64,000 bases of DNA. Source: Amphiura filiformis (Eukaryota > Echinodermata > Ophiuroidea > Amphilepidida > Amphiuridae). The notes under the pieces are model-generated. The model was not told where the DNA came from, searched no databases, and saw nothing but the letters and a program-made list of their open reading frames with translations. Of this stretch, positions 35,009-47,200 are shown in pieces; within the stretch, counting starts at the first letter, position 1; each line of letters starts with the position of its first letter. The DNA lies in assembly GCF_039555335.1 (NCBI RefSeq), contig NC_092635.1:68918058-68982057 (forward strand). Direction: 5' to 3'. Position numbers and translations under genes: made by a program.

Positions 35009-36474
35009 CTTATCATTGCCATATATGTGTATGTATACGAGTAAGTTTGATATTTTGCCATGACTGCGCAAATTACTCCCATTTTGTGTAAGTTCTGGAG
35101 AACATCTTGAAGCACCCAGTTTTAAACATGTAGAATCGGAATTCATAGCTCTGAACCTCCGCTTGTAAATTCTAGTGTCATTGTACAGCATTTTTGTAAT
35201 GAATTTTTTGAAAAAATTAACTTAAATTTTAAATTGTTCTTGTTACAATGGACAGAAGATGCATTAGATGGAGTGGTCTATTCACTCCATGTTTTGTAAC
35301 TTTCAAGTGTTCATAGTTTTGATTGAATGATGTTAGAGTTATGTACACCAATAACTGCACTATGTAATAGCCAATTTGGGCGTGATGATGTCGGGGGAAA
35401 CGTGACGATGTCGGGGGGAATGCATGAACGTCATATAAAGTGGCAATGAAATTGACTTCACTTGCATTTTCCCAACAATGTGAAATTTAAGCTAGACTAT
35501 AAAAAATGCAAACTTGTTTGCGTCATTGTCTTTATAATAAACCCCATGATCCACAAATTGTGCCAACATGTGCTAGATATTTTTTTGGCAGAATGTTGAT
35601 GCATATGTAGTATGAAAAACTATAACGTTGATAAATCCAATATCGACTTTGGGTTTTGAGTTAAGTTTTTTTATATTTATCGGGGGCCATGCATCGTGAA
35701 ATTGGGAAAATCATGAACAAATTTGTCAATTTATTTGTTACAGGCAGTTAGGATTTTAGGGATAGCTTCAAATCCAATTGCTACCATCGTCAGCACCCTG
35801 AAAGAACTGACAATTGGGTCTGGTTTCTGTTGTTTAGAACAAAAGATCAGTGTTTAATTGTCGGTTTTGCTAGGGTGCTGGCGGTCAACCAACGGTTGGG
35901 ATTTGACGTTATCTCAGTGTCCGTTGCTAATTTGCTTAAAGTTTTATCGTAAAATAATACTGATAGAATCGATCGAAGTTCATTTAACAAGTCAATTTAA
36001 AGATTTTCTCCTCAGTTCTTGTTGTAAAGTCATTGTACGGGAGCCGGGAGTGATGTTATCAAATGAGCAAATCAGTCTTGTATTCTGTATCTCACTCCTA
36101 TGTAGAATTGGATTTTGTATACTGAAAGTGGGCCACATTTTGAAAGCAAGGAATTTGGATTGTTGGATATGCCCTATTTGACTGCTTGGTACACAGGAAA
36201 GTTTTATTGCCAAGGTCAAACAAAGGTAGTGAACCTTACTGTGCTCCAAGCAGCCTTAGCAGTTGAGTTTTTGTGCTATAAGCAGTCAGTTAGGCCAAAA
36301 AAAAACCCTGAGACACCTTTTTTTTTGGCCTTATATTCTTCATCCAACCTGTTATCAAAGCTTGTTATGAAATAACAGCTATCATTTGAAATTGAGTAAA
36401 TTATGTTTTTGTAGTCTGCATTCCATCTATTTCAAAAATCTTGATTCATTTCCATGTGATGTGTGGTCCCACTT

Positions 36475-36564
36475 AGCACAAGACACTTTTTATCCTAGGG
36501 TACTAAATGTTACATTATCAGCACAAGACACTTTTTATCCTAGGGTACTAAATGTTACATTATC
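36475..36564 (+). repeat. Perfect two-unit tandem repeat, period 45
   Basis: GCACAAGACACTTTTTATCC and its follow-on sequence to TTACATTATCA occur twice without a difference, so the duplication is recent. Confidence 0.9.
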
Positions 36565-37637
36565 AATCAAGTGATTTTTGAACAGGACATGTTTTGAATG
36601 TAATGTAAAAGTGATTTTTTTTGGTTTTGTTTTATTTTTAAAAAGCAAGATCATGTTGCAGGTGGAACTGAGTGTTAAGATACCAAGTAGACTCTTCAAA
36701 AGAATATTTTCTATTTTCTTCCATCTGCCTATTATAGTGGGACCAGTGTTTTAAAGATGTCAAGAGTTTGTGAGAGACTAGATGTGGATTGTAAAATGGC
36801 ATTGGAAGTATCCATCCACATCAAAAAAAATTTTTCGGGAGGTCAGGTTGAGTCGTACATGTATGGTTTCATTTTTTTCTTGTGAAATATATGTTTGAGA
36901 ATCAAAAATTTGTATTGAGTGCTTTATTTTAGTTGTGGCTTTTTTCCCAGAGGCTTTGGTCATTGGTATTCTGCCCGGGTATTCTGCGAACTCTGATGAA
37001 TCTTATTTCTTCATTCTTAAATTAAAAGGGTATACATTGCTCAGTAAAGCATATTAAAGGGGTATTTTGTGGTTGTAGCATCCTCTTTTTATAGTTCAAT
37101 AGATTTCCATGAAAAAAGCTTATTTCAAAAATTTCAGTTGGTCTGGACATTGAATTAGTGTGTTTTACATTATTACATTACAGCGCCTATCATTTCAATG
37201 TCCAATTTTATGAGTTGCTTGCACACTTGCCATTTGTCTGCTTCAATGGCACATTTATATTTGTTCCAAAAAAAGCACAAATCTGAATTTTACAGTGTTC
37301 TGTTCATCAAGTTGCTGGAGAAAACAATACATGCAGTCACATACGTAAGGTGTGCAGCAAGCCCCCCCCCCCAAAAAATAAAAAGGTCCAAAAAACGACA
37401 AAGGTCCACTTTTTTGGTTCAAAAAGGCCAAGAAACGGCAAATTTTAGTGAGTTTAGGTCCACTAGTTTCAAAATCCGAGCAAGTGCATTTTTCATCGAA
37501 AAAGATCCACTTTTTGGAAGTCCCATATCACCCAAAATATATCCTGTGTATGCCCCCCTCCCAAGTGCATGACCTGAAATCAGGCTGAAGTTTTGACATT
37601 GTTTTGCAACAGTCTTCCCTAGTATCCTCAATGCGCG

Positions 37638-37822
37638 GATTTAGGGTTTCTCTACCGGAAGTCAATTTGTGCCGAAATTCCTTCCCACAATGCAATAAGC
37701 GTTTTGCATAACAATAGATACAGTTTGGAGGTTAATCGATCTCCTTTGTTATGCAATACGCATATTGCATTGTGGGAAGGAATTTCGGCACAATTTGACT
37801 TCTGGGAGAGAAACCCTAAATC
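37638..37822 (+). mobile_element. Palindromic MITE, 185 bp
   Basis: GATTTAGGGTTTCTC and GAGAAACCCTAAATC bound long arms that include GCCGAAATTCCTTCCCACAA and its inverse. The arms cover most of the element. Confidence 0.75.
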
Positions 37823-38118
37823 TGTGTATTCTGTCGTCATGCCACAAGTCTCAGTGAACTTGGGGGGGGGGGTGCAATAATTTTGGTGGCTATGGAAAAG
37901 TATCAAAGAATAAGAATTTTCAAATCAAAGTTTGATAGCTAACAAAAAACAATTCAAAAGTTCACAGAAGTGTTAAACTGGCAAAAACATCAGATGTAGG
38001 CCCACTTCACAATGCAAAAGGTACACTGGAACAAATAATGAAAGTCGGGCACAGAAGTATGTAAAGTTTGATGGCTCAAAAACCTAAAAAACAACAATTT
38101 TGAACACTTCGCACACAC

Positions 38119-38907
38119 TAGACTACTCCGTAGTCCACTTGCCCATTGTCATGAATGTGCATACTTTGGATATTGCATTTAAGCTTAAAAGTCCGATTTA
38201 AATAATTTGTGCACAATTGATAGATTTTCACAACTGATCATCTTTTCAGTCACCGTACTCCCTCTGTATGTTAGCTTCCCAAGTGGACTACTGACTTTGC
38301 CTTGAGAGTTAGGCCAATTTCTGGCCTAACTAAAATTAGTGATGATGTAATGCATCTTTAAAAATGAATCTGGCTTGTGATTGGTCGCCCAGATCTCGTT
38401 ATTGTTTAAATCCTCCCGACGCGTACTGGTACCATTATAACTATACATGGTACACAACTATCTAGGGAATGCGGCGCTTTTGTGCTGGTGGATGAACGTA
38501 TGCATCTAGCGCGTATTGTACCACCATGCTTAGTCTTGTGGTTAGATTTTATTGATAAACAAGTATGATTGACAGTGTGTGAGTCCCGGGGTACAGTTCT
38601 GCTTAAAAGTGAAAGTCCATAGTCGATTTTAAATCGTAATAAACTGGCAGATTCTAAAATTAGAATTGTTCAGTATTGGAGTGCCATTACAGTTATGCTA
38701 TTATGATATGTTGCATTCAATAATATAAGCCTATATGTATACTTTACTTTTACTGTCACAAATATAATTATATAAACTTTTTCATAACCATTTTATACTA
38801 GTATTTTGATGAAATAAATATCAGTATAAATTCGAGTTCAACTGAATGCGTTCATCATGATTAATAACGTATTTTTATTTATCAAAAATCGACTATGGCA
38901 TAGTCTA
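38119..38907 (+). mobile_element. MITE with 9-bp TSD (Mutator-like), copy 2
   Basis: It has ends TAGACTAC and ATAGTCTA and flanks CGCACACAC at 38110-38118 and 38908-38916. It is longer than copy 1, because extra AT-rich sequence lies before the right end. A 9-bp duplication in both copies points to a Mutator-type transposase acting in trans. Confidence 0.8.
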
Positions 38908-39467
38908 CGCACACACTGCCCCATGAAATAGCAAAATTCACCTTTTTGGGGGGTTAAAAATCTGAAATTGTACCAGGAATTTTTCATGCTCAGTCAAAAG
39001 GAACCAAATAAAATTCAAGTGCAAAATAGTGCAACTTTCGAATTTGCATCTTCCTTGGGTTTTTGAATCGTATCTATTTCTTGAATGATTTCAATGGGGT
39101 CTGAAATTCGAGCCAAAATATGCAGCTCTTGGTTCCAATTATGACATATCTGTCTTTGTTTAGGATATACGGGGAGAACATAACTGGTACCTTAATTCTT
39201 TTGCGCACAGCATATCTTATTTGTTCCTTCAATTTTTGAAGGAAACATCCGTCTTAAAATAAGTGAATTTTCATTCAATAAAGAGACAAGGTCACACTTT
39301 TCTTACTGTTTTACATTCAAAATGTTTTATTCTACCATGTAATACAACTGGCTACAAGTAAGCCAAACACAGATAACAACATTGTCATGATTGAATACTT
39401 TAGTCATTGTATGTGGCACTAAATAATCATTTACCTGATTAAGGGACTGTTCAACTCATTTACCTAA

Positions 39468-39725
39468 GGGACTGTTCACAAACACTTGTTAGGGGGCTCA
39501 TGCAAAAAAACAATTCACCCCCCCCCCTTTACAGATATCCAAAAGTTCAGGGCCCCCCTGTTGGACATGAAAATTATGGGTCAACCCCATAGAAAAGCAT
39601 ATAAACTCAATTTTCCCAGGAAAATTTGTGGTCATTTTTTTCAGGGCTCCCCTTAGGAGGGTCAAAATTTTTCACGGCCCCCCTTTTGCATCAGGCCCCC
39701 CTAACAAGTGTTTGTGAACGGTCCC
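39468..39725 (+). mobile_element. PIF/Harbinger-like MITE, copy 2
   Basis: GGGACTGTTCACAAACACTT and GTGTTTGTGAACGGTCCC are the ends, flanked by TAA. Just upstream, TTAAGGGACTGTTCA is repeated once more (39439 on), so the left end is partly duplicated. Confidence 0.8.
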
Positions 39726-39795
39726 TAACATGATGGCCCTCACAACATGGTAGTACGCACCTACTGAACGGGAGGTGAAATAAGGTAAAAGCATT

Positions 39796-39980
39796 GGGCT
39801 ATTCCAATTAGAATCCATACACCCCCTATGAAATACATGACCCTAATCTCCCACACAGGGGGTGTAGATTTCAAATGGAGACACCCATTCAGGTAACCCA
39901 ATTTGAAATTTACACTCCGTGTGGGAGATTAAGGTCATGTCTTCCACGAGGGGGTGTATGAATTTTAGCTGGAATAGCAC
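39796..39980 (+). mobile_element. Palindromic MITE (ATTCCAGTTGAAATCC family), fuller copy
   Basis: CACACAGGGGGTGTAGATTT and GACATGACC-type words are mirrored across the centre at about 39890. Its outer ends are GGGCTATTCC and GGAATAGC. Relatives lie at 2463-2648. Confidence 0.7.
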
Positions 39981-40013
39981 ATTCTAGTAAACATGGTTAT
40001 GCCCCTGTCATAC

Positions 40014-40137
40014 TTGCGTGCCGCTGCGGCAAGCGGCATGAACTTTCAACCAATCATAAGTCTTGATTGTGTCCGTTTGGCTGCACCGTTCATGCGTCAT
40101 ACCACTTGCAGCGGCATGGAAGTATGAAACCAGCATA
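40014..40137 (+). mobile_element. Short MITE-like inverted repeat
   Basis: CATACTTGCGTGCCGCTGC is mirrored by GCAGCGGCATGGAAGTATG with few mismatches. It is non-coding. Confidence 0.5.
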
Positions 40138-40370
40138 AGTGTCTATGCTCACTGCTCAGAAACCGGATATGGCAACTTTTGCATGTTGGCATATGCATGT
40201 TGGCATTGGCATCATTTGATTTCTAAACCTCTCACGATGTTGTCCCTTTGTTTCAAATGTCAATGACCTAATATCCCATGATGCACTGGTTCTGGAGGTT
40301 ACTTACATAACTTGTGTGCAGAGATGAGAGAACACAAAATTCAGAGACTGTGGCTTCTGTTTGTTTGTTT

Positions 40371-40638
40371 ACCCAGGTTGGTCCGTGAGGAACACATGCT
40401 AATCCGTGGAAAACCATGGACCGTTCCAAGCTCATACAAATGCACAAGCCTGGATAGCCAGTGTAGGCTAATATATGCATGCTGGCCTAGATAGCTTTGA
40501 TAAACAAAGCAAGAAATGGAAGAAAATAGCTAGGAAAAGAGAAAAGAGAGAAGGCCACTCCCAAACACAATTGTACAATTTTACTCTTAGCCCTTACTTC
40601 GTGAGAAAGGAAACTGGAATTCCAATCTCAGGCTTTGG
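40371..40638 (-). repeat. Dispersed repeat, inverted partner of 6650-6920
   Basis: It is the same sequence on the opposite strand (GTTTACCCAGGTTGGTCCGTG to GGAATTCCAATCTC). Confidence 0.75.
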
Positions 40639-42157
40639 TGCCCCTAATTCCAAAGCATTGTTAAATACATGGTTTTTGTGTTCTTTAGCCTTGAGAATGA
40701 CTGCCCAGTCATTTTTAAGGCTGAAGAACACAAAAGCCTAAAAAATGAGAAATTTTAGGCTTGCCCCTGGAAAAGTGCATGATGAGATATTAGGAAAAAG
40801 TTACAGGGCGTGTTCTACCATCAGGCTATATGTATGACTTGAATTAAACTTGAAGCTGCTAAACTGAACTGATACTGAAAGTACTGTACTGATTATACAT
40901 CGATATAACAAAACATTAGTGCAATAATGCCCTACCTGCAATAGCTGCCCTATGCACACCTTACAATGTCTGTGTATTCTCTATTGTACGCATTTAAATG
41001 ACACCTGGCAGCTATTGCAGACTGGGCCTTTTTACACCAACCCGTCGATAAGCAACTGCAGTCTCACATTTGGCATGATTTCCATCTAAAAACTAGCTTC
41101 CACTGTCAATTTAGTCCATAAATTATGTAAATGAAGTACAAAAGAGTGGCAGCACTAGCTCCGTTTTGTGGTCGAAGCGCAGACGCATTGCGATCAGCGG
41201 CAACTGAGCCAGTTCTACAAGAGCGGTCAATAAACAAATATCAACTGCCTATTAAAATTCTCAGTAAAGGCCAGGCTATATTGACTGCTCGGAGCCAGAA
41301 GAGGGAAGTGCAATAGCTGTCACGTGTAGATGAATACAATACACTGTGTGTAATTTGTCAAATGTTCACAGGGCATCTATTACACTTCCCCACTTCTGGC
41401 ACTGAGCAGTCGATATTCGGACATTAAATGATTACTAGTAGCTATGTTCAGGGCTTTTTTTTCTCCTTCTCAACATTTTCTTTCTGCGGAAAATGTCAAT
41501 GGAAAATTAGCAGCTGCATCTGTTTTAATGTTATAGACTGCCCTTTAGAGATGGTATTTTTTACCATCACAAAAAAATAAGCTAGCATTTGGTTTTGTAC
41601 AACTTATGAATGAAATTCTTACCCTGCAAAGTGTGGAATTAACCATGGGCACTATTTCCTTTCTTAGAGCGCCCTTGATTGGTTGATACATCATATAATC
41701 ATCTGAATAACCAATCAAAATATAGCTTTTAGATCCCTTAGAAATGTTAAGCTAATCCCATTATGCCCTTACCACATCTCTGATTGGCTCAATGCATGTT
41801 ATAGCACTCTTTGTAACCAATCAAAATAGGTCTTAGAGGCCAAGTCTGGTAGTGTCCATGGGGTTATAACACAGTAATTAATGTAATACTCATCATTCTA
41901 CTACTGGAAAGTTTGGTCACAACTGAAACATTTTTTATACTTGATTATACATTTTTGGATTTCATCCCCATTTTCACCCAATTTCTTTCTTTGTAAATCA
42001 GTCACATTATTTGGTCTTTTAGCTAATTTTGTTTCATAATCATGAAATGTCCCTACCATTCATGTATGGCATAGGTAGAAAATAACAAATTACAAATAGG
42101 CATCTACAGTCAGAAATTCAATTGCATGAACAAAATATGACAGGTATGCTATTCTAG

Positions 42158-42432
42158 TGGAGGCGGAAGCATTAAAATTGTGTGTGGAAAAAAAATCAAT
42201 TTCAGACCATCTTTGCCCCAAATAAAATGTGTTTTGTTATTTTGTGGGCCTGTGTATGTGAAGTGCACACAATTTTGCCCTATTTGGGCCTGAAAACATA
42301 TTTGTATTAAGTAGGCAAATGTAAAGGGCAATTATTGCTTTATTTTTTCTTATGTTATGATTTTTAGGGGGATGTCCCCCTTGCAAAAAATTAAGGGATG
42401 GATGTGTCCTCCCTTGCTTCTGCCGCCTATGA
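42158..42432 (+). mobile_element. MITE with AGGCGGAAGCA ends
   Basis: GGAGGCGGAAGCATT and TTGCTTCTGCCGCCT are inverted ends. A relative starts at 19379. There is no open frame. Confidence 0.5.
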
Positions 42433-43301
42433 ATTCTATGCATCCGCTCTATCCCATAAACATGATAAACATGCTGTGGGCATGTTGTCATTGTTATGTG
42501 GTGGGAGCACTATCTTTCTACATGCCTATGTTCATTCAATTGCTTTCCTGAGTATAATTAAGGAAATTAGAGCCACATAAAACAAAATTGCATATCTACA
42601 TCTAGCCTGCAGAATTTGAATTACCTTGTTCACAATTTTGCCACAAATTTTTTTTTAAATAATTTTTTCATAATAATTTTTTATAAAACTTTATTTACAA
42701 GAATACTGTACATAAACATAATATGGACACCTCATCCATGGAAGATTAGGACAACTTTTTTTTCATGGTGATTAAATTCTCAAATAGCCGTTTCTCTCAT
42801 TTTTAACAGTCATAATTACACAATGTAAGAAAAACAACAACAACAGATATTAACATGATTAATATTCAAGTGCAAAGATTACAAAATATTTGTGATGATA
42901 AACAAGGTGCTTAGAAAAACAACAATAATTAGAGATTATCAAAATTAAGTTGCCATCGTATTAGAAAGCACGCTGCGATTTTAAAATCCTGCACACTTTA
43001 ACAAAGGTGGACCAATGACGCGAACCTTGAGGCACACCATCAAACTCTACCACATGATTTCAATACAAAAGATATATGCCCAACCAGCAGGCACAGGTTG
43101 GATTTTAGTTTTATCATACTTAAATTTTTTGTACGGATAAATTTTTGTTTAATTCACTGGATAAAAGCATACTGTTAAAAGTGGAAATATTCGCTTGTAT
43201 AAAATAAATTTTCACGCTTCGCAGATTTGAAACTACTTTGCTTGTTTTACATTCACGATTCATGCATTTTTAGCGAAAATTTCCACTTTTAAAGTACTTA
43301 A

Positions 43302-43961
43302 GGGCTGGGGTATGAACGTTTGGACAGTATTTATTTTGGGACATTAGAGCACATCAGACATATCGAATTGCATTCTGAATACGAAGAATGTCATTCTGAT
43401 ATCAAATAATTTTGGTTTTTGAAATTCGCAATTTAATACACGTTTTATGGCAAATCATTAAAATTGATATTTTTGATATTTAACAGTACTCGAAGTAAAC
43501 CTTATAAATCTGATGATTTATACTTAACGATGTATGTAGGTGGGATGAAATGCGACGATCAATTGAAAATTTTGACCTTTCGTATTGAAGATATGGATTT
43601 TTTTCCCAAAACACAAAAAAAAAATTAGGTCTTTTTGGGAAAAAATCTATATCTTCAATATGAAAGGTCAAAATTTTCAATTGACCGTCGGCTTTTCCTC
43701 CCTGCTACATACACTTTAAGAATATATCATTAGATTTATATAAATTACTCGAGGACTGTTATATATCAAAATTTGAAAAATATCAAATTTTTATAATTTG
43801 TCATAAAATTTGTATTATATTGTGATTTTCAAAAATGAAAATTATTTGATATCAGAAAGACATGCTTCGTATTCAGAATGCAATTCGATAGGTCTGAGGT
43901 GCTCTCATGTCCCACAAAAAATACTGTCGAAACGCAATAATAAACGCTCATTTTAGATCCC
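43302..43961 (+). mobile_element. 660-bp near-complete palindrome flanked by TTAA
   Basis: The arms run from GGGCTGGGGTATGAACG / CGCTCATTTTAGATCCC to the centre near 43617, including GAATTGCATTCTGAATACGA and TTGAAAATTTTGACCTTTC with their inverses. TTAA lies on both sides (43298-43301, 43962-43965). It sits 0.2 kb beyond the MSL1 stop, probably in its 3' UTR, where the transcript would form a long hairpin. Confidence 0.8.
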
Positions 43962-44179
43962 TTAACAAAACACTGCTCTCAATGTTGACGATAAATTTGA
44001 AAAAAAAAACCCTGTTACAATTTTGATTGTATAAAATTTTAATGCCCATGTGGCTTATGTAACTCTACACGTTCATTTTGCCACTAGCAAAAGCTTTTGG
44101 TAAAACACTGAAAATTGAAAACACTATAACAAACTACAACTATAAATCTAGGTGGAATGTGGGTTTCGGGTAGTTGGGA

Positions 44180-44267
44180 CTACTTTTTACAAGCTCGACT
44201 CCTCGTCTTCCTCATCGTGTCTGCCGTCTCTCTGTTCTTAGCGTCGAACCAAGGAACATCGAAAACC
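44180..44267 (-). CDS. MSL1: MSL1 coding exon 7 with stop codon
   Basis: Acceptor gatctgcag; the first base completes Glu, then VFDVPWFDAKNRETADTMRK and TRSRACKK end at TAG (44182-44180). Human MSL1 ends FELPWLDERSR and then TPHRTCRK, so the C-terminus is complete. Confidence 0.9.
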
Positions 44268-47200
44268 CTGCAGATCGTGTGAACAAAAAGTATGTCAGAT
44301 GAAATTCATTAGAACTTTGTAATGACAGAATCACACTCAGAACTCATTCAACTGGAAATTAAGACACTAGCCCATTTAGCTGTAAATGCTTCAGGACAAG
44401 GTGTAACATGGCTACTACTTGCCAAAAGTCTACATATAATTTGCTTCCCCTCAAGATTAGGAGTGAAGTAGCTGCGAATCTCGGTGGTCACAGCCTCAAA
44501 TGATGTGAGCTAACCTTATCCTGCAGAGCGTATGCATACATCAGGGTGGCTTGTCGGCATTCTTGTGGCGTAAATGCATAAAAGCATTGAAAATCCCAAC
44601 CAAATTTGAGATGAAACAAAGTGTATCTGATTTGAATGGACCATCATGCATGTAGCAGAAATATTATGAGTATTATGGCAAGTGGTCCAGTATTGGCCTT
44701 TGGACAGGATAACCTACTTCTGCATCTTGACGATTTCAATTTCTAGGTCTGTAGAAGAGAGCTGTGGCAAAATTGCATGCAGCACACAAACGCATCATTC
44801 ACTGTGCATAAGTAGCATGGAATGCTCTTTGTCTTTATGAAAATGTGCCCATTCTGACAGGGATTTTTGTGATGCACAGAACCAAATAATTTGTATTGCA
44901 TACTAATCAACTGTAATTTTTGTATCATGAAATGATGTTGGGATCACATTTACACAGGGTTCGCAGGTTTTTGCCGCAGGTGGAAAAAACCGCGGTTTAA
45001 ACCGCGGTTTTAACCACTTGGCAAAAACAGTTTTTGCCAGTTTTTGCCGGCAAAAATGGCAAAAACTAAAAAAGTGATTTATATTTCATTTTTTTCATCT
45101 CAAAACAAATTATTAAGTTACAAAAATAAGTTCCCGAGTGTAACAAGGCCAGATTTTGTAATTATCAGCAATATATTCAGAAATTAAAGGCATGCATTTT
45201 CATTGTGCATTTAAGGCATGTATAAAATTCAAAACTTTTTTATTTCAAGGACTTGAGACAAATAATATGTTGGTGATTCATTAAAAGTTGTGTGCTGCTG
45301 TTTATGAGCTTTCTGTGCCACTTTTTAATATTTGAGTGACTATATGTGAGTTTTTGCCATTTTTTGCCATTTTTGCCGGTTTAAACCAGGCAAAAACTGG
45401 CAAAAACAGTTTTTGCCAGGTTTTTGCCACTTTGCCGGCAAAAACAGGTTTTTGCCGGCAAAAACCGAACCCTGCATTTACATTTAGTACTTACTCGGTC
45501 TCGCTGACAGGAACATGGGCACCAAATGCTACTAATGGTATCGTCTCCTCTACTTGAATTTTACGAGCTGTAATGTGAAATATATGTTACATGGAATTAG
45601 TATCATGTTTCCTGTTACTTGCCTTTTTTCAAAGCCAAAATTTATACATCCACAGCCATAAAGAGTTAAATTTACACCTGAAAGCTGAACATTTTTATGG
45701 CAATTTACAGAATTAATTAAGGTTGACCTGTGGTAAACCATTCCAAAATATTATAGGCAGTTCTCGAACCACGCGATCCCCCTGGCTGGGCGGTCAGTAA
45801 ACTTGTACCTCAGATGACCCCTGGTGACCTCAAAATGAAACTTGATTCCTATAATTATACATGTAGAAAGATTGGATGGCCAAAACTTTTGCAAGAATCA
45901 ATTCAAAGTTTGATTCTTGAACAAAAACCAAACGTACCTTCTGTTGAATCTGGACAGAATGTCATTATCGTGTTTTCCCATGCTCCCAACTCTTTCCGCC
46001 TGGCATTGCGTTCTAGCCTCTCATGCTCGCGTAATTCTCGTATTCTTTGGAAGTCCCATCTCTTTCGTTTTCTTTCGTCTACCTCTAGCTTGCTGTGCCT
46101 CTTATCAAACGCTTCATCTGTAATCTCCTCCTGTTGTCAATTGATTGGAAATAATACGCAATTAAAAGCCATTTAATGTATGATTTCCGTCAAATTTTAA
46201 TGTTATTTTTTAACCAAAATGCTGAAATAATCTCTACTCAGCAAGTCTTGAAATAAGGGGACTATAACCAGGGGCAATTTGTTTTTGAACATTGCTCCTG
46301 GTTCACAGGGATTTTACAAGAACCAGGAGCAATTTCTAAAGAAACAGGAGCAATTTTCAAATAGTAAATCATTTTACTGCATATACAATACAGCATACCA
46401 GCAGGTCCAGCACTACTGCATCAAATTCAAAATTGCTCCTGGTTCATGTTAATTTTAGAAGGACCAGGCTAATCACCATTTTAGCTCAAATAACGAGGTA
46501 TAAAGTGAAAGAAACCTGCTTGCTATTTTGGCCATTTAACACTAGTTCTATGTGGGACTTACATTCATAGGCGGCACTAGTAGGAAGGACACGTCCCCTT
46601 AAATTTTTACAAGGGGACACCCCCTTTTTTTTATTAATAAAAACATGGTTTTTTGGGCCCAAATATATGTTGGATAAAATTGCAAAAACACACCTTATTG
46701 GTTTGACATTAACCTACAAAAATGACCTGTTCACCTACAAATACAATCAACAATTTTTTAACATACAACTTGTGATATTAGTACCATAAAATGCCAAGTC
46801 CGAATTGTGAAGACATTTTGGTTTAGCTTGTCAGATTGTCAACATCTACTTATTTATTTTTATCGCTAAGTGCATGTATTGGCTTACCCCTGTATTATCT
46901 GCAGAGCTTGCACTCATCGATCGCTGCCTCCATGACGGAACTATAAATTGGATAAAAATGTCTAAACTTAAACAAGCATAGGCAATTATAGTAATATACA
47001 TCCATATGGTTGTATAATATACAGCTGATTTCAGCAATTTGAGTATTACATGCAAGCAATGAAGAAGTAGGGTCAGAATTTCGGCGTGAATCAGAGAATC
47101 GATTCTCGTAAACAGATTTGCATGAATCAAAGTTGATTCCCGCAAACGTTTGTAGTTTACACAGAAGTTGATTTGCGATTCCCGCACATTTATTCTGCAA

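Larger units (their letters stand above)
32095..44179. other. Convergent 3' flanks of SUMO1 and MSL1
   Basis: The two genes point toward each other across about 12 kb. Both 3' UTRs must end here. The rest is repeats; no further coding exon was found. Confidence 0.55.

Noticed and set aside
45814-46176. 120-codon plus-strand frame
   Set aside because: It is the antisense shadow of MSL1 exon 5, whose minus-strand frame has recognisable PEHE content and splice sites.
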